Assembly (NCBI RefSeq): GCF_900100955.1
Contig: NZ_FNCC01000002.1
Coordinates: 594,980 to 658,979 of the forward strand
Length of the DNA: 64,000 nt
Direction of reading: 5' to 3'
Source of the DNA: Lentzea fradiae
GTDB taxonomy: Bacteria; Actinomycetota; Actinomycetes; Mycobacteriales; Pseudonocardiaceae
Both the position numbers and the translations under genes were made by a program. The notes beneath the pieces were generated by a model. The model had not been told where the DNA came from and ran no database searches. It was given only the letters and a program-made list of their open reading frames with translations. Position 1 is the stretch's first letter. Each line of letters begins with the position of its first letter. Below are positions 33,318 through 40,576 of the stretch, piece after piece.

Positions 33318-33391
33318 ATAAGCAAGTCGCCGTACTTCCCACGGCGGCCGTGCACAGGGGTGCGCACGGTCTTCCGAGGGAGGTGGGTGGA

Positions 33392-34525
33392 GTGTCCAGG
33401 TCGGCAACGGCGTCGCTGGCGGGGCTCGGGGTGAACCCGGCCAGCGAGCTGACCGGCACCACCACTGACCACGCCACGGGGCGGGTCCTGCCGGTTCGCG
33501 GGGAACTGGCCGGCCTGCTGCCGTGGGGCGGCTTGCGGCGAGGCAGCACGGTGTCGGTGGGCGGATCGACATCGTTGCTGCTCGCCCTGCTGGCAGGCGC
33601 GACCGCGGAAGGCCGCTGGGCCGCCGTGGTCGGCCTGCCGCAGCTGGGAGTCCTGGCCGCGGCCGAACTGGGCGTCGCGGTGCAGCGCCTGGCCCTCGTC
33701 CCGAGCCCGGGCTCCGACCCGGGCCCCGTCATCGCGGCCCTGCTGGACGGCATCGACCTGGTGGCCGTCGCCTGCCCGCTCCCTCCCGCGCTGGCACGCC
33801 GCCTCACCGCCAGAGCCCGCCAACGCCGCACGGTCCTGATCGCGTTCGGCCCCTGGCCGTCGGCCGACGTGGAGCTGACCGCGGAGTCCGTGCGCTGGAA
33901 CCACCTCGACGACGGCGCGGAAACCCTGCGACGCCAACAGATCAGCGTGCGCACCGGCGGCAGGGGAGCGGCAGGCCGCCCCCGGCACGTGCTGCTGACG
34001 TTCGGCGAGGAGGAGATCGAGCTCCCGCTGGCGGCCGGCAACCCGCCCCGGTCCGACGAGCCGGCTGATGCCGGTCCGGACCGGGTCGACGAGCTGGCCG
34101 CCAGACGGGCAGACACATCTGGAGCGACAGACCGGCCGGTCAGGAAGGCAGGCGCGGCGCTGCCGGGCGCGCCGTCGTCGGGCGTGCCGCAGTCGGGCGT
34201 GCCGTCGTCGGGCGTGCCGCTGCCGGGAGGGCCGTTGTCGGACGTGCCGGGCAAAGCACGTCCTGTCGCGACGGCTGGAGGCGCGCGGTCCCTGGCAGAG
34301 GCACTGGGCGCGCCCCTGGCCAAGCTCGCGCAAGGGTCCCCTCCCGCAGGGGGACCCCCGAATTTCATTATCCCAGGCAGCACCGACAGTTTTCGCGCCT
34401 CGAAGCGGGCTTCGGTCTCGAAGCGGGCGCCGGTTTCGAGGCCCGCGCCGGTCTCGAAGCCGGCGCCGACCCCACAACCCGCGCAGGTCTCGCAGCCCAC
34501 CCAACCCCCGGAGCACCCCGCGTGA
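33392..34525 (+). CDS. imuA': ImuA' mutasome protein (RecA-like)
   Basis: About 377 residues. The first 230 residues form a RecA-fold domain like mycobacterial ImuA' (Rv3395c): LPVRGELAGLLPWGGLRRGSTVSV, LLLALLAGATAEGRW, VVGLPQLGVLAAAELGV, then LDGIDLVAVACP. The Walker A site is degenerate (GGSTSLLLALL in place of GxxGxGKT), as in relatives. The tail is low-complexity: PSSGVPQSGVPSSGVPLPGG and Ser/Lys/Pro repeats (SKRAPVSRPAPVSKPAP). GTG 33392 is chosen behind GGTGGA. ImuA', ImuB and DnaE2 work together in SOS-induced error-prone repair. The stop overlaps the imuB GTG by 4 bases. Confidence 0.87.
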   Translation: MSRSATASLAGLGVNPASELTGTTTDHATGRVLPVRGELAGLLPWGGLRRGSTVSVGGSTSLLLALLAGATAEGRWAAVVGLPQLGVLAAAELGVAVQRLALVPSPGSDPGPVIAALLDGIDLVAVACPLPPALARRLTARARQRRTVLIAFGPWPSADVELTAESVRWNHLDDGAETLRRQQISVRTGGRGAAGRPRHVLLTFGEEEIELPLAAGNPPRSDEPADAGPDRVDELAARRADTSGATDRPVRKAGAALPGAPSSGVPQSGVPSSGVPLPGGPLSDVPGKARPVATAGGARSLAEALGAPLAKLAQGSPPAGGPPNFIIPGSTDSFRASKRASVSKRAPVSRPAPVSKPAPTPQPAQVSQPTQPPEHPA

Positions 34526-36024
34526 AAGACCCCCGCCTCCTGGCGGTCTGGTGCCCGGACTGGCCCGTCGTCGCCGCCTGCACCGCCACCGCCACCAGCC
34601 AGCACCGCCCGGTTGCCGTCGCCGACGGCAACGAGATCGTCGCCACCTCGGCCGTGGCACGCGCGGAGGGCGTCCGAGAGTCGATGCGCAGGCGCCTGGC
34701 CGAGTCCACGTGTCCAGAGCTGGTCACCTTCGACCACGATCCGCAGCGCGACGCCCGGTTCTTCGAGCCGGTCGCCGAGGCCGTCGAGGAGCTGGCGCCC
34801 GGCATCGAGGTCGTGCGGCCCGGCCTTGTAGCGGTGCCGGCGCGGGGGCCGGTCGGGTACTTCGGCTCCGCCGAGCGGGCGGCCGAACGCATCGTCGACC
34901 ACGTCGCCGCGTACACGGACGTCGAAGCGCAGGTCGGGGTGGCCGACAGCCTCTTCGCGGCGACGAAGGCCGCGCACCGCAACGTGATCGTGCCGCCGGG
35001 CCGCACCGCGGAGTTCCTGCGGCCGTTGGGCGTGCACGAGCTGGCCGCGCCCGATCTGGTCGACCTGCTCAGAAGGCTCGGCCTGAAGACGCTCGGCGCG
35101 TTCGCGGACGTGCCGGAGAACGCCGTGGCGTCGAGGTTCGGCGGCCCCGCCACCCGGCAGCACCGGCTGGCGCGCGGCCTGCCGGAACGTCCTCTCGACA
35201 AGCGCAAACCGGCACCGGAGCTGGCCGCGGCGGAGACCTTCGACGAGCCGGTCGACCGCGTCGACTCGGCGGCGTTCGCCGCGAAGCTGCTCTCCGAGCG
35301 GCTGCACGAGAACCTCGCAGCCCGCGGCCTCGCCTGCACGCGGCTCGGCATCCACGCCCGCACCGACAGCGGTGAGGAGCTGTACCGGGTGTGGCGGGCC
35401 GCGGAACCGTTGACGCCCAGGGGAATCGCGGACCGCGTGCGCTGGCAGCTCGACGGCTGGCTCACCCGCGAACGCCTCACCTCCGGCGTCAGGACGCTCA
35501 CCCTCGAACCGGTCGAGGTCGTCAACGGCACGGCGTTGCAGCTGGGACTGTGGGGCCACGACGACGAACGCGCGGTGCGGGCGCTCCTGCACGTCCAGGG
35601 CCTGCTCGGGCCGGACGGTGTGCTCACGCCCGTCCTCGACGGCGGCAGGGGACCGCGCGACCAGGTCAAGCTCGTGCCGTGGGGCGACGAACGGACCCCG
35701 AGCAGGAACCCGGACCACCCGTGGCCGGGCCGGCTGACCAGAGCCCCCGCGACGCTCGCCGACGACCCGGTCGAGCTCACCGACGAGAACGGCACCGGCA
35801 TCGGCGTCACCGGTCGCCTCGAGCTCACCGCGCGGCCGAGAAGGCTGACGGTGCGGGGAAAACGGCACGACATCAGGGCGTGGGCCGGGCCGTGGCCGGT
35901 CGACGAACGGTGGTGGGCACCGGATCCGCACCGGGCGGCGCGCGTCCAGGTGCAGACCGACGAACAGGCGTTCCTGCTGGTCCGCAGGGACCAGAGGTGG
36001 TTTCTGGAAGGGGTGTACGACTGA
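34522..36024 (+). CDS. imuB: ImuB, catalytically inactive Y-family polymerase-like adaptor
   Basis: 500 residues. It is the ImuB scaffold of the mutasome. The N-terminus LAVWCPDWPVVAACTATAT replaces the catalytic DMDAFFAS block of active Y-family enzymes, so activity is lost as in mycobacteria. Helix-hairpin-helix-like segments (LVDLLRRLGLKTLGAFADVPENAVASRFG) and little-finger strands follow. Near residues 340-345 the motif QLGLWG matches the beta-clamp-binding motif of mycobacterial ImuB (QLPLWG). A C-terminal OB-like part (GVTGRLELTARPRRLTVRGKRHDIRAWAGPWP) ends the protein. GTG start overlaps the imuA' stop; stop TGA shares its A with the ATG of a 24-residue ORF. Confidence 0.92.
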   Translation: MKDPRLLAVWCPDWPVVAACTATATSQHRPVAVADGNEIVATSAVARAEGVRESMRRRLAESTCPELVTFDHDPQRDARFFEPVAEAVEELAPGIEVVRPGLVAVPARGPVGYFGSAERAAERIVDHVAAYTDVEAQVGVADSLFAATKAAHRNVIVPPGRTAEFLRPLGVHELAAPDLVDLLRRLGLKTLGAFADVPENAVASRFGGPATRQHRLARGLPERPLDKRKPAPELAAAETFDEPVDRVDSAAFAAKLLSERLHENLAARGLACTRLGIHARTDSGEELYRVWRAAEPLTPRGIADRVRWQLDGWLTRERLTSGVRTLTLEPVEVVNGTALQLGLWGHDDERAVRALLHVQGLLGPDGVLTPVLDGGRGPRDQVKLVPWGDERTPSRNPDHPWPGRLTRAPATLADDPVELTDENGTGIGVTGRLELTARPRRLTVRGKRHDIRAWAGPWPVDERWWAPDPHRAARVQVQTDEQAFLLVRRDQRWFLEGVYD

Positions 36025-36098
36025 TGCAGGACGAGTACTGGGATCTGCTGGAGACCCTGATCCCGTTGCCGCGCAGGGAAGCCGATGGGCTGGAATAA
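36024..36098 (+). CDS. Candidate microprotein between imuB and dnaE2
   Basis: A 24-residue ORF from ATG 36024 to TAA 36096-36098. It starts with the last A of the imuB stop (TGATG) and ends 13 bases inside dnaE2 (start 36085). The peptide is acidic with a hydrophobic core: MQDEYWDLLETLIPLP then a charged end. Both overlaps would couple translation of ImuB, the microprotein and DnaE2. It may simply serve as a coupling bridge, since dnaE2 lacks a strong ribosome site apart from GCAGGGAA. I know of no described counterpart. Confidence 0.5.
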   Translation: MQDEYWDLLETLIPLPRREADGLE

Positions 36099-39000
36099 CC
36101 CGCCCGTCCGCTGGCGGGAGCTGGAGCGCGCCCTCACCGGCAAGCCCGCCGAGCAGCGGCCCGACGGCGGCGACGGCCCGGCGTGGTCGCGGCGCCGCGA
36201 CAGGTACACCGCCCCGCCGGGCTTCGAGCTGCGCGTGGACGAAAGGGCGGTCACCCGCAAACGCGTGCCGTACGCGGAGCTGCACTGCCACTCCAACTTC
36301 AGCTGGCTCGACGGCGCGAGCCACCCGGAGGAGCTGGTCGAGGAGGCGCAACGGCTCAAGCTCGACGCCATCGCGATCACCGACCACGACGGCATGTACG
36401 GGGTGGTGCGGTTCGCCGAAGCCGCCAAGGAACTCGGCATGCACACGGTGTTCGGTGCGGAGCTGAGCATCGGCCTGAACAAGCCGTCCAACGGCGAACC
36501 GGACCCCGAGGGTGACCACCTGCTCCTGTTGGCGCGCAAGCAGGACGGCTATCACGCGCTGTGCCGCACCCTCACCACCGGGCATCTCGACGAGAACGCG
36601 GAGAAGGGCAAGCCCGTCTACGACGTCGACCAGATCGTGGCCGACACCAAGGGCGAGGTCGTGGTGCTCACGGGCTGCCGCAAGGGAACCGTCCGCAGGG
36701 CGTTCAGCAGAGAAGGGCCGGAGGCGGCGTTCCGGGAGATCGTCCGGCTGACCGACATGTTCGGCAAGGGCCGCGTCTACGTCGAGCTGACCGACCACGG
36801 CCTGCCGGAGGACAGCAGGCGCAACGACATCCTCAACGCGATGGCGCACCAGCTCAACCTTCCCGTCGTGGCAACGAACGCCGTGCACTACGCCACCCCG
36901 AACAGAGGCCGCCTCGCCGCCGCGATGGCCGCTGTCCGGGCGCGCAGCAGCCTCGACGAGATGGCCGGCTGGCTGCCGCCGGCACCCGCCGCGTTCCTGC
37001 GCAGCGGAGAGGAGATGTGGCACCGGTTCCGCCGTTTCCCCGGAGCCGTGCACAACGCCGCGTTGCTCGGCATGCAGCTGGCGTTCGACCTGCGGCTGGT
37101 AGCGCCGAAGCTGCCGCCGTTCGACGTGCCGCCCGGCCACACCGAGATCACCTGGCTGCGCGAGCTGACCTACGAGGGCGCGCACCGCCGCTACGACGGC
37201 TCCGAGCACCGCGACAGGGCGTTCCGGCAGATCGAGCACGAGCTGAAGATCATCGAGCAGCTCGGCTTCCCCGGCTACTTCCTGGTCGTGCACGACATCG
37301 TGAGCTTCTGCAAGCGCAACGGCATCCTCTGCCAGGGCAGGGGCAGCGCCGCGAACTCCGCCGTGTGCTTCGCGCTCGGCATCACCAACGTCGACGCGGT
37401 CCGCTTCGACCTGCTCTTCGAACGCTTCCTCGCCCCCGCCCGCGACGGCCCTCCCGACATCGACGTCGACATCGAGTCGGACCGCCGCGAGGAGGTGATC
37501 CAGCACGTCTACACCAAGTACGGCCGCCGCCACGCGGCACAGGTCGCGAACGTCATCACCTACCGAGCCCGTTCCGCGGTGCGCGACATGGCCCGCGCGC
37601 TCGGCCACTCGCCGGGCCAGCAGGACGCGTGGAGCAAGCAGATAGACAGGTGGGGCCCGCTCAACACCACCACCGACGACTGCGACATCCCCGAGGACGT
37701 GCTGCGGCTGTCCGCGCAGCTGGAGAACTTCCCGCGCCACCTGGGCATCCACTCCGGCGGCATGGTCATCTGCGACCGCGCCGTCAGCGAGGTGTGCCCG
37801 GTGGAGAAGGCGCGCATGGACAAGCGCACGGTGCTGCAGTGGGACAAGGACGACTGCGCGTCCATCGGCCTGGTGAAGTTCGACCTGCTCGGCCTCGGCA
37901 TGCTCTCCGCCCTGCACTACGCCATCGACCTGGTCCGCGACCACGAAGGCGTCGACGTCGACCTGGGCAAGATCGACCTGGCCGACCCCGCCGTCTACGA
38001 GATGCTGCAGAAAGCCGACTCCGTGGGCGTCTTCCAGGTCGAGAGCCGAGCGCAGATGGCGACCCTGCCACGCCTCAAACCGCGCGAGTTCTACGACCTG
38101 GTCGTCGAGGTCGCCCTGATCAGGCCGGGCCCGATCCAGGGCGGCTCGGTGCACCCGTACATCCGGCGCCGCAACAAGACCGAGAAGTGGGACTACGACC
38201 ACCCGTTGCTGGAGAACGCACTCCGCAAGACCTACGGCGTCCCGCTGTTCCAGGAACAACTGATGCAGATCGCCGTGGACGTGGCCGGCTTCACCGCAGC
38301 CGAAGCCGACGAGCTGCGCCGCGCAATGGGCGCGAAACGCTCGACCGCCCGCATGGAACGCCTGCGAGACCGCTTCCACGAAGGCTGCGCCGCGAACGGC
38401 ATCGGCGAAGAACTAGCCGGTCGCATCTACGCGAAACTGCTGGCGTTCGCGAACTTCGGCTTCCCCGAGTCACACGCCCTGTCGTTCGCGCACCTGGTCT
38501 TCGTGAGCGCGTGGTTCAAGCTCTACTACCCGGCGGCGTTCTGCGCGGCCCTGCTCAGAGCCCAGCCGATGGGCTTCTACTCACCGCAGTCCCTGGTGAT
38601 CGACGCCCGCCGCCACGGCGTCACGGTGCACGGCCCGTGCGTGAACAGGTCACTTCCCTGGGCGGGCCTGGAACAGTTCGAGGACGGCAACGCCGTGCGA
38701 ATCGGTCTGGCCGCGGTACGAGGTATCGGCGACCAAGACGCCGAACGCATCGTCGCCGCTCAGCCATTCCGCGATCTGGAGGACTTCGGCACCCGCGTGC
38801 AACTGACCGCCACTCAGGTCGAAGCCCTCGCCACAGCGGGCGCCTTTTCCTGCTTCGGCCTGGAACGCCGAGAAGCCCTGTGGGCGGCCGGCGCGGTGGC
38901 CGCCATCCGCCCGGACCGCCTGCCGGGCACCACGGTGGGCGTGGCCGCACCTTCTCTGCCGGGCATGGACGACGTCGAGCTGGCCGTGGCCGACGTCTGG

Positions 39001-39378
39001 GCAACGGGCCTGTCCCCGGACAGCTTCCCGACCCAGTTCGTCAGGTCCACTTTGGACTCCATGGGCGCACTACCGGTGACGGCACTCTCCTCCGTGAAAC
39101 CGGGAACCCGCGTGCTGATCGGCGGCGCCGTGACCCACCGCCAACGCCCGGCGACAGCGGGCGGCGTCACGTTCCTCAACATCGAGGACGAGACGGGCAT
39201 GGTGAACGTCGTGTGCTCACCGGGCCTGTGGGCGCGATACCGCAAGGTGGCGCGCAGCAGCGGCGCGATGCTCGTGCGAGGCGTGGTGGAGTCGGCCGAG
39301 GGCGTGGTGAGCGTCCTGGCGGACCGGTTGCAGCACCTGGACCTGCGCATCCCGTCGAAGTCACGCGACTTCCGCTGA
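36085..39378 (+). CDS. dnaE2: Error-prone DNA polymerase DnaE2
   Basis: 1097 residues, usual for actinobacterial DnaE2. It is a C-family translesion polymerase of the SOS response. The PHP domain begins near residue 65 (AELHCHSNFSWLDGASHP), with ITDHDGMYG after it. Palm residues are in ILCQGRGSAANSAVCF and PDIDVDIESDRREEVI (catalytic Asp near 457-461); the third Asp lies in the KFDLLGLG segment. Then come VPLFQEQLMQIAV and a C-terminal OB-fold (GTRVLIGGAVTHRQRPATAGGVTFLNIEDETG). No separate clamp-binding motif is obvious, so the clamp contact is through ImuB. The stop at 39376-39378 directly abuts the stop of the convergent gene. Confidence 0.96.
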   Translation: MGWNNPPVRWRELERALTGKPAEQRPDGGDGPAWSRRRDRYTAPPGFELRVDERAVTRKRVPYAELHCHSNFSWLDGASHPEELVEEAQRLKLDAIAITDHDGMYGVVRFAEAAKELGMHTVFGAELSIGLNKPSNGEPDPEGDHLLLLARKQDGYHALCRTLTTGHLDENAEKGKPVYDVDQIVADTKGEVVVLTGCRKGTVRRAFSREGPEAAFREIVRLTDMFGKGRVYVELTDHGLPEDSRRNDILNAMAHQLNLPVVATNAVHYATPNRGRLAAAMAAVRARSSLDEMAGWLPPAPAAFLRSGEEMWHRFRRFPGAVHNAALLGMQLAFDLRLVAPKLPPFDVPPGHTEITWLRELTYEGAHRRYDGSEHRDRAFRQIEHELKIIEQLGFPGYFLVVHDIVSFCKRNGILCQGRGSAANSAVCFALGITNVDAVRFDLLFERFLAPARDGPPDIDVDIESDRREEVIQHVYTKYGRRHAAQVANVITYRARSAVRDMARALGHSPGQQDAWSKQIDRWGPLNTTTDDCDIPEDVLRLSAQLENFPRHLGIHSGGMVICDRAVSEVCPVEKARMDKRTVLQWDKDDCASIGLVKFDLLGLGMLSALHYAIDLVRDHEGVDVDLGKIDLADPAVYEMLQKADSVGVFQVESRAQMATLPRLKPREFYDLVVEVALIRPGPIQGGSVHPYIRRRNKTEKWDYDHPLLENALRKTYGVPLFQEQLMQIAVDVAGFTAAEADELRRAMGAKRSTARMERLRDRFHEGCAANGIGEELAGRIYAKLLAFANFGFPESHALSFAHLVFVSAWFKLYYPAAFCAALLRAQPMGFYSPQSLVIDARRHGVTVHGPCVNRSLPWAGLEQFEDGNAVRIGLAAVRGIGDQDAERIVAAQPFRDLEDFGTRVQLTATQVEALATAGAFSCFGLERREALWAAGAVAAIRPDRLPGTTVGVAAPSLPGMDDVELAVADVWATGLSPDSFPTQFVRSTLDSMGALPVTALSSVKPGTRVLIGGAVTHRQRPATAGGVTFLNIEDETGMVNVVCSPGLWARYRKVARSSGAMLVRGVVESAEGVVSVLADRLQHLDLRIPSKSRDFR

Positions 39379-39915
39379 TCACCCCTGTTCGGTACCTCGC
39401 TGTTCCCAGCGCTCGATGATCTGGTCAGCGGTGGCCTTGTCGATCGGTTCGATCTTGCCGTCGTAACGGCCGCGCTGCCAGTCCTCCCGGAGGTAACTGT
39501 CGACCCAGCCCAATTCCGCGGCATACCGTTCCTCCATGAGGAAGCGCTGCGAACTCGTCCAGAACCTGATCACCGCGTCGGGATCGTCCAGCGATCCGTT
39601 GTAGATCCAGGCGGCGTAGTTGTACCGCCCGTCCTCCGGCTCCATCCGGCGCTCACGAGCCCGTTGCAACTGTTCGAACCGTGTCGCCGCGGAGACGTCG
39701 ACACGGTGTGCTTCGCCTTCTTCTCCGGTTTCGGCTCGGCGCAGCGCGGTGCTGGGCTCCCATGCGAGGCGCATCGTGAACGCCTCGTCGTGAGTCCGCC
39801 CATGATCGTCCACCTGTCGGCGGCAGACGAGGAAAGGCTCGTCGACCAGCGGACGGGCATCGGTCACGATCGCGAAGTACTCGTACTGCTGTTCCACCTG
39901 GATCTCGTCCCCCAT
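39379..39915 (-). CDS. Hypothetical protein, 178 aa
   Basis: A soluble, acidic and aromatic protein that I do not recognise. The N-terminus is beta-rich (YEYFAIVTDARPLVDEPFLVCRRQVDDHG), the middle contains AFTMRLAWEPSTALRR, and the C-terminus is helical (RFLMEERYAAELGWVDSYLREDW, DKATADQIIERWEQR). It converges with dnaE2 with stop codons side by side and is divergent from the peptide-HExxH unit. Composition is slightly less GC-rich than neighbours. It marks the left edge of the accessory island. Confidence 0.7.
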   Translation of the reverse strand: MGDEIQVEQQYEYFAIVTDARPLVDEPFLVCRRQVDDHGRTHDEAFTMRLAWEPSTALRRAETGEEGEAHRVDVSAATRFEQLQRARERRMEPEDGRYNYAAWIYNGSLDDPDAVIRFWTSSQRFLMEERYAAELGWVDSYLREDWQRGRYDGKIEPIDKATADQIIERWEQRGTEQG

Positions 39916-39998
39916 CTTGAAGAAAGCGCCCTCGTCACTCTAAGGGGCGCTTCGATCACTTCAGCCCAAGCTCCGGGAAGCAAACCGCTCCCGGCGGG

Positions 39999-40130
39999 TT
40001 GTTACGTCATCGACGATCTGATGACTCGGTCAGGGATATCGTTGCTGCTTACAACGACGCGCTGGGGCGTGCGTTGTCCATCGCCGATTCGCTGAAACTG
40101 ATTCAGCGTCACATCATGGAACTGGATTGA
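39999..40130 (+). CDS. Candidate small ORF, 43 aa
   Basis: A TTG-started ORF with a helical amphipathic C-terminus (VRDIVAAYNDALGRALSIA, then SLKLIQRHIMELD). GGCGGG precedes it. Residue use looks protein-like and codon third positions are moderately GC-rich, but it may be a remnant. It overlaps the divergent promoter area of the 178-aa gene. Confidence 0.28.
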   Translation: MLRHRRSDDSVRDIVAAYNDALGRALSIADSLKLIQRHIMELD

Positions 40131-40137
40131 CCGGCAC

Positions 40138-40206
40138 GAGTTCCTCCGCTTCTCGCTGCGCTCGGGAAGGATGGGTGCGTTCCTGGACGCCGTGCGCCAT
40201 CGCTGA
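40138..40206 (+). pseudogene. DUF397-like C-terminal remnant
   Basis: In-frame sequence EFLRFSLRSGRMGAFLDAVRHR then stop; the pattern LxFSxxxxxAFLDAVR is the usual end of DUF397 proteins, which pair with XRE-type regulators in actinomycetes. No start or N-terminal half is present, so it would be a decayed fragment. Confidence 0.3.
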
Positions 40207-40382
40207 CCGTCGCGGAACGGCGTGAGCACACCTGGAAACGAATATCCCCCGGCCGTCGGACGTCCGTCTTCGTGGTATTGCCGAGGAAACGTCAGGTTCG
40301 CCCAGCCCTTCCGCAACTGCTCGCCGTTGAGCCATGATGGTGTTGCCTGCTCCTACCGGTTTCGGCGTGAGGGGACACCACC

Positions 40383-40574
40383 ATGGCTTCTTCGGGTATC
40401 GAACCGGGCGTCGAATCGAACCTGCTCGACCTCGAACGTGTTCCGTTCACCAAATTGCGCGAGCTGGACGACGGAACACTGCGCAATGCGCTGCACCATG
40501 TGGTGGAACGCGCTCGGCTCGTCCGCGCCCCCTACCGAAGCAGCAACGCCTCCGGCGGTGAGCGGATCGACTGA
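40383..40574 (+). CDS. RiPP-precursor-like peptide, FxsA-type leader
   Basis: 63 residues. The leader-like part NLLDLERVPFTKLRELDDGTLRNALHHVVERA matches the style of precursors of the FxSxx-COOH peptide group (hydrophobic-DL-x-x-V-x-x-x-x-LRELDD-x-x-L). The C-terminal core candidate is RAPYRSSNASGGERID, polar with no Cys, and not the classical FxSxx ending. ATG 40383 has GAGGGG eight bases upstream. The stop is 2 bases before the ATG of the HExxH protein, so the pair is translationally coupled. In related loci a radical SAM enzyme makes cyclophane links on such peptides; here none is seen. The likely modification is hydroxylation by the HExxH protein (inference). Confidence 0.65.
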   Translation: MASSGIEPGVESNLLDLERVPFTKLRELDDGTLRNALHHVVERARLVRAPYRSSNASGGERID

Positions 40575-40576
40575 CC

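Larger units (their letters stand above)
39916..40382. other. 467-base gap with possible gene remnants
   Basis: No full gene. Two short coding-like stretches on the plus strand (39999-40130 and 40138-40206) are listed separately. The promoter of the peptide gene should lie in the last 100 bases; CATGAT near 40332 is a possible -10 but is not strong. Confidence 0.4.

Noticed and set aside
33292..38379. Very long open frame on the minus strand opposite imuA', imuB and dnaE2
   Set aside because: It is the antisense of three well-supported genes, has shadow-like residue use (Arg/Val/Asp repeats) and no start signal. High GC content keeps such frames open.
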